Below, piece by piece: positions 60,358-64,000 of a stretch of DNA of 64,000 nt. Made by a program: the position numbers and the translations under genes. Every line of letters begins with the position of its first letter. The first letter of the stretch is position 1. The notes under the pieces are model-generated. The model was not told where the DNA came from and made no database searches. It was given only the letters and a program-made list of their open reading frames with translations. The stretch is taken from the NCBI RefSeq assembly GCF_000497045.1, contig NW_015961957.1, positions 372,001 through 436,000 on the forward strand, read 5' to 3'. The stretch comes from Kalmanozyma brasiliensis GHG001. Lineage: Eukaryota; Basidiomycota; Ustilaginomycetes; Ustilaginales.

Positions 60358-61248
60358 ATGGCTCCTCAGTCTCGCATCTATCTCACAAGGCACTCCCAGG
60401 CCGAGCACGTAAGTTGTTGCTGGACGTTGCCAATGCACACGAGATCGACACTGACGTCTCTTTGCGTCATGAATGCCACAGAACGTCGCCGACGACTACT
60501 CGATCCCAGATGCGCCATTGACGCCGCTCGGTAAGCAGCAGTCAGGACGATTGCCTTCGCTCACCCAAGATCTCCAGTCACGAGCGCAAGTCATCCTCTC
60601 CTCTGCGCTCAAGCGCACCTTGCAAAGCACCAAGATCGGCTACGCTCCCGCTGTCGAGCGACTCGGTGGTCTCGGCAAGGTAGTGTTGCTGCCTCAGCTG
60701 CAGGAGTGCAACGACTTCCCATGCGACACCGGTTCCGCCAAGGAGGTCCTTGAACGTGACCCCGAGCTTCAAGGCTTTGACTTCTCGCCGCTCACCCCCG
60801 ACTGGACTAGCAAGCAGGGCTTCTACGCAGCCGACGAGGCTTCGCTTAACAGCCGTGCCCAGTGGGTCCGACAGTACCTCCGCAGCCGACCCGAACAGGA
60901 CATTGTCGTCATGGCCCACGGCGACATTCTGCGCAGAATTACTCAGCAGCCCTACGTACGTATCGCCATGACTGTCTGCGGCAACGCTATCAGCTGTTGT
61001 GATTGACTGACGCACCCTCTCTCCTGCTTCTACTCTTATACCATCCCTGCAAACAGCCCTGGAAGAACGCCGAATGCCGACTCTTCCAGTTCGACGCCAA
61101 CTCGGTCGACACCGAGGAATGTCCATTGGTCCACGTTCAGGACGTCGCTACTGGTGGCGCCGTCGCTGAACCTACTTCCGGCGACATTGCCGCTGAGAAG
61201 GGCGTCCCCTCTGCTGGAGCCGGCAAGGACGCCAACTCTGCGCTGTGA
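60358..61248 (+). CDS. Phosphoglycerate-mutase-like (histidine phosphatase superfamily) protein, three exons
   Basis: Exons are 60358-60408, 60482-60955 and 61057-61248; introns of 73 and 101 bases have GTAAGT/ACAG and GTACGT/ACAG ends, all phase 0. The product has 238 residues. The phosphohistidine motif is YLTRHSQAEHN (His12, split by the first intron after the second His), DAPLTPLGKQQS is the usual LTxxGxxQ segment, and VVMAHGDILRRI contains the second catalytic histidine. The catalytic residues are present, so phosphatase or mutase activity is likely. The sequence resembles small fungal phosphoglycerate-mutase-family proteins of unknown substrate rather than glycolytic mutase. Exon 1 is only 17 codons, which is why an unspliced reading would miss the catalytic histidine. 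Confidence 0.88.
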
Positions 61249-61467
61249 GCATCTTCCGATCCGCCTGCAAGGGAATCGCGGACTCCTTTCAATTTGCCTG
61301 CGGCCGGTCATCTGCCTGCTAATCTGTCTCCAACATAGATGCTCACGGAGTCATACTCCGAGCCTTCCATGAGCAAATGCCATACAATACACTCTGCAGC
61401 CGAAGCGAATCGAAGCGAGCCCAGGCTGTCTTTCGAGACATGATTTGAAGCGAAAGTCGAGAGCCTC

Positions 61468-61785
61468 ATGCTGACCCTTTCTGCCCTTCTGTATCCAATC
61501 AACGCGATCCTTGCTGTCGATGGTGACAGACCCACGATCCCGATTTCGAACTCGGGCTCGCTCCATAGCTTCGTCACATCAGCGGTCCCAGTGCCTCAGA
61601 GCTTCGCCGTTCAGGCAGCACCGGCTTCTGACGTACGCTCTGAGCTGAAGAGTAGAGAAGATCGCGTGCGTCACCGTCAATCGGTGCTCCTCGAGCAGAC
61701 AAACGAGTTGCAGGAGCTCGAGAAGCGTTTGCAAGCGGCCGAAGCGCGAAAGAGGGAGCTCGAGTCGCGCGGCGGCTTCATCTAG
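61468..61785 (+). CDS. Small coiled-coil ORF, unknown
   Basis: A 105-residue frame. Residues 1-50 have no clear motif. Residues 55-100 form a charged helix with heptad-like Leu/Ala spacing (REDRVRHRQSVLLEQTNELQ, then ELEKRLQAAEARKRELESRG), very probably a coiled coil, which is the best sign that it is coding. The true start may be downstream, or an upstream exon could be missing. It follows the phosphatase-like gene by 220 bases on the same strand. A short uORF lies at about 61340-61447. It could be a small subunit of a larger complex; no family can be named. Confidence 0.45.
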   Translation: MLTLSALLYPINAILAVDGDRPTIPISNSGSLHSFVTSAVPVPQSFAVQAAPASDVRSELKSREDRVRHRQSVLLEQTNELQELEKRLQAAEARKRELESRGGFI

Positions 61786-62261
61786 GTTCCGCTCCGGTCT
61801 TTTTGCATACTCTTCCATCCCAGCGTCTGTCTCGTCATCTCAAGCATCTGTCTTGTCAGCAATCCAGTCCTCTTGCAAGTCGTCCCATTCCATTTTTGTG
61901 ATGATTCTACGGTGATGTTGGTGATCTTGATGAAGAGATTTCGGATTACGGACGAGCATCTTCGAGGGCTTTGTGTGCTGTTGGAATTTTTTAGGTTGTG
62001 TGTGGAGCGAGCGGACCCTGAACCATGACTTCTTCCACCGTCTTCACCATCTTCTCCCGCACCAACCGCAGTCTCGGTGACTGCGCCACCTTAGTCGGCA
62101 CCTCTTACCTGCTTGCAAAGCGACTGAAAGCATCAACTACAATTCTTGACGGCGGCGGCGGCATCATGCGAGGATCCTTAGCGGCAAGTCCGTTTCACTA
62201 AGCCGGCCGTCTCAGAGCGGCTTCCCACCATCAGACTGCGGAAAGCGGAGGCACACCAACG
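61786..62261. other. Intergenic region with a possible uORF
   Basis: These 476 bases precede the last gene. An open frame of 58 codons (62025-62201) starting MTSSTVFTIFSRTNRS ends 60 bases before the ATG of the next gene and may be an upstream ORF in its leader. A T-rich stretch around 61985-61995 could be the upstream 3' end. Confidence 0.35.
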
Positions 62262-64000
62262 ATGAGCTGGCTCAACTCATTCGATCCGGCCGCTCCCAAG
62301 GGCTCATATGGCGCCAGCAGTAGTGGTTCGCGAAATGCTCTAGGACCGAGCCGCAGTGTCGCAGCTCCTGCGGGGCTCCATGGTTCGACAGCAGGTCCGT
62401 CTGCTGCCCCTCCTGGTCCATCTCGCCCTGCTCAGATCGGTCGCACCACCCGCCTCAACGAGTCGACACCGTACTCAGGCCCTAGCAGACCGTCGAATGC
62501 ACCTCCGGCATATGCACCGCGACCAATACGACCGCCACATCGAATCAAAGCTGCTCCTCCTTCAGCGGCGCTTCGCTCGGAAGATGCACAGCCAAATGAA
62601 CATCAGATGCGAACCAAGCCGTGGGAGATCGAGGCGCCTCCAACTATCGGCAAGGCCAAAACGGCTCAGCCCATATGCCCGCCACGGAAACCGAGTCAGC
62701 CACGACCGAAGCAGGCACGCACCACCGGTTCGCAGAGAGCACCTCTACCTGTGAAGCCGCCCTCCGCTCCTGCGCCAAAAGCACCGCAAAGACCAACACA
62801 ACCGCCATCGGGCCCGCAAGCACAACCGAAACCTCGACATCCACCACCTACAGCAGAAGAATTGCAGAAGAAAGAGCTCAAGAGGCTGAGGCGGGAAGAG
62901 CACGAAAGAAACGTCCTGGCCAAGAGGCAACGCCAGTCGCAGGCAGCGAAGAAGGCGAACGAGAAGAAGAAGAAGTGGCTTGCGCAGTCGACAGAAGCGA
63001 AATCGCCTGCTGCAAAGAAGGAAGAGATCGAGATGCCAGACATGGAGCTATCCGAGGCGGCAAAGATCAGATTGCGATGGGAGCAATCTTCTTCTTCTTC
63101 GTCGGACTCTGCGATGGAACGGACATGGGATTCGAGGGGAAGACGCACGCCTTCTCCCCCGCCCTTGCCGTCGAGCCCGCCTACGGTACTACCACCTCCG
63201 TCCATGGCCGCACCGCAGCCATCCTTACCCACGCCAACAGCAGCATCAAACGTGTCAATAGTGGAGGCTCATCTTCAAAGCCAGGCACCTAGCGAGCCGA
63301 AGAGTGCGATGCCGACATTGGCGCAGCTGCGCGGGATCCTCTCGGCAGTGGAGAAGTCTACGCCACCAATCGCTCACGCGACACAAGAAAAGCCGAAGGC
63401 AAGCGAGATATCACCCGCAGGCGAAATACAGCGAGCCAAACACTATGCACAGCCAACGGTGGACTCCTCGGACGTCGAATCGGTCATCACGCCGCCGGCC
63501 AGTCCCAGGGAGCTGGCTCCTGCGATGAGGAAAGCATTCGAGGTACCTGCCAGAGCTTTGAGACCTTCCAAACGTGGCGTCAAGGCAGAACAAGTTGACT
63601 ATAAGGCTTCCAGTACCCAGCAGCTTGACCCACCAACGCAGGCTGCCAGCAGCAAGGCCATCGAGACCGACAACATCAGCGACGACGACGATGACGACGA
63701 CGACGATCGTCCTCTCGCCGCTGCGCTCCAAGCCTCTGGTCGACTCTCCAACCTCAGTTCCAAACCACGCCAACCCGAAACCTGCGTCGACTCGGACCCG
63801 GACGAAGACGTTCCCCTGCAAGACCTGCTACAGCGTCGATCTGCCGAGCCTGCCACCGCTTCCACCGACACCCGACCAAAATGGCCCTCAACGCCCTTCG
63901 AGCCGAAGCTCAAGAAAGCTTTCGCGGGAGCACACGGCCTGTCCATCAAGTACTTTGTTCCCCTCGCCAGTGCAGCATTGGCCGGTCGGGATGCAGCTCC
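62262..64000 (+). CDS. Pro/Ser-rich protein with basic helical segment, C-terminus cut by window edge
   Basis: An open frame from the ATG at 62262 (MSWLNSFDPAAPKGSYGASS) to the right edge gives 579 residues without a stop. Residues 1-205 are Pro/Ala-rich and disordered. From about 205 to 250 a strongly basic helix occurs (ELQKKELKRLRREEHERNVL, then AKRQRQSQAAKKANEKKKKW), which may bind nucleic acid or form a coiled coil. More Ser/Pro-rich sequence follows, then a run of nine Asp (around 63675-63710). The last visible residues (KKAFAGAHGLSIKYFVPLAS) look like the start of a folded region outside the window. No family is recognised. A large nuclear protein is plausible from composition; that is inference. 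Confidence 0.72.
   Translation, partial: MSWLNSFDPAAPKGSYGASSSGSRNALGPSRSVAAPAGLHGSTAGPSAAPPGPSRPAQIGRTTRLNESTPYSGPSRPSNAPPAYAPRPIRPPHRIKAAPPSAALRSEDAQPNEHQMRTKPWEIEAPPTIGKAKTAQPICPPRKPSQPRPKQARTTGSQRAPLPVKPPSAPAPKAPQRPTQPPSGPQAQPKPRHPPPTAEELQKKELKRLRREEHERNVLAKRQRQSQAAKKANEKKKKWLAQSTEAKSPAAKKEEIEMPDMELSEAAKIRLRWEQSSSSSSDSAMERTWDSRGRRTPSPPPLPSSPPTVLPPPSMAAPQPSLPTPTAASNVSIVEAHLQSQAPSEPKSAMPTLAQLRGILSAVEKSTPPIAHATQEKPKASEISPAGEIQRAKHYAQPTVDSSDVESVITPPASPRELAPAMRKAFEVPARALRPSKRGVKAEQVDYKASSTQQLDPPTQAASSKAIETDNISDDDDDDDDDRPLAAALQASGRLSNLSSKPRQPETCVDSDPDEDVPLQDLLQRRSAEPATASTDTRPKWPSTPFEPKLKKAFAGAHGLSIKYFVPLASAALAGRDAA

Overview
The window looks like nuclear DNA of a basidiomycete smut or smut-like yeast (Ustilaginales: Ustilago, Sporisorium or Pseudozyma type). 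This rests on long intron-poor genes with strong G/C-ending codon bias, short GT-AG introns where present, Ser/Ala/Pro-rich disordered extensions, and a fungal housekeeping gene set (chitin synthase, KIN4-like kinase, Rheb, Ty3-type gag relics). The genus is an inference. Both window edges cut genes (ERB1 on the left, an unknown protein on the right), and a 26-base run of N at 50099-50124 marks an assembly gap.

Layout. 1-5.6 kb: ERB1 (minus) and ARP4 (plus) are divergent, followed by a short-chain dehydrogenase (minus). 5.7-7.7 kb holds no recognisable gene. 7.7-18.7 kb: a single-pass membrane protein, a secreted GH32 fructosidase, proteasome alpha-2, a TBC1D20/Gyp8-like Rab GAP, the GTPase Rheb and an Rpr2/Rpp21-like RNase P subunit. 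An intron-containing tRNA-Gly(GCC) lies at 18.8 kb. 20.4-28.0 kb: a disordered Ser/Pro-rich protein, ENP2/NOL10, mitochondrial uL11 and the Fe-S scaffold ISU1. 29.7-31.1 kb: a secreted, probably GPI-anchored alpha/beta-hydrolase-like protein without its catalytic serine. 31.1-36.7 kb is the one accessory-looking interval; it carries two head-to-head gag-capsid-like ORFs. 36.7-48.8 kb: a Dal5-type MFS permease, a coiled-coil protein, a degenerate TBC protein and a chitin synthase. 49-64 kb: an aldo/keto reductase broken by the N gap, a 1606-residue KIN4-like kinase, zeta-COP, a palmitoyl-protein thioesterase with a C-terminal membrane segment, an MBD4-like DNA glycosylase, a phosphoglycerate-mutase-like protein, a small coiled-coil ORF and a truncated Pro-rich protein.

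Most of the window is ordinary conserved cell biology: ribosome assembly (ERB1, ENP2), tRNA/rRNA processing, membrane traffic (two TBC proteins, zeta-COP), TOR signalling (Rheb), mitochondrial functions and cell wall. No biosynthetic cluster, effector cluster or CRISPR array is visible. The most unusual item is the divergent gag-like pair. One member keeps both lobes of a retrotransposon capsid fold and host-like codon use with no pol domain nearby, which suggests a domesticated capsid gene. Other departures from family norms are the serine-less hydrolase, a Rheb with Gln in the NKxD motif, a GH32 enzyme with a reworked first active-site motif, a membrane-tailed PPT1 and a TBC protein lacking the Gln finger.
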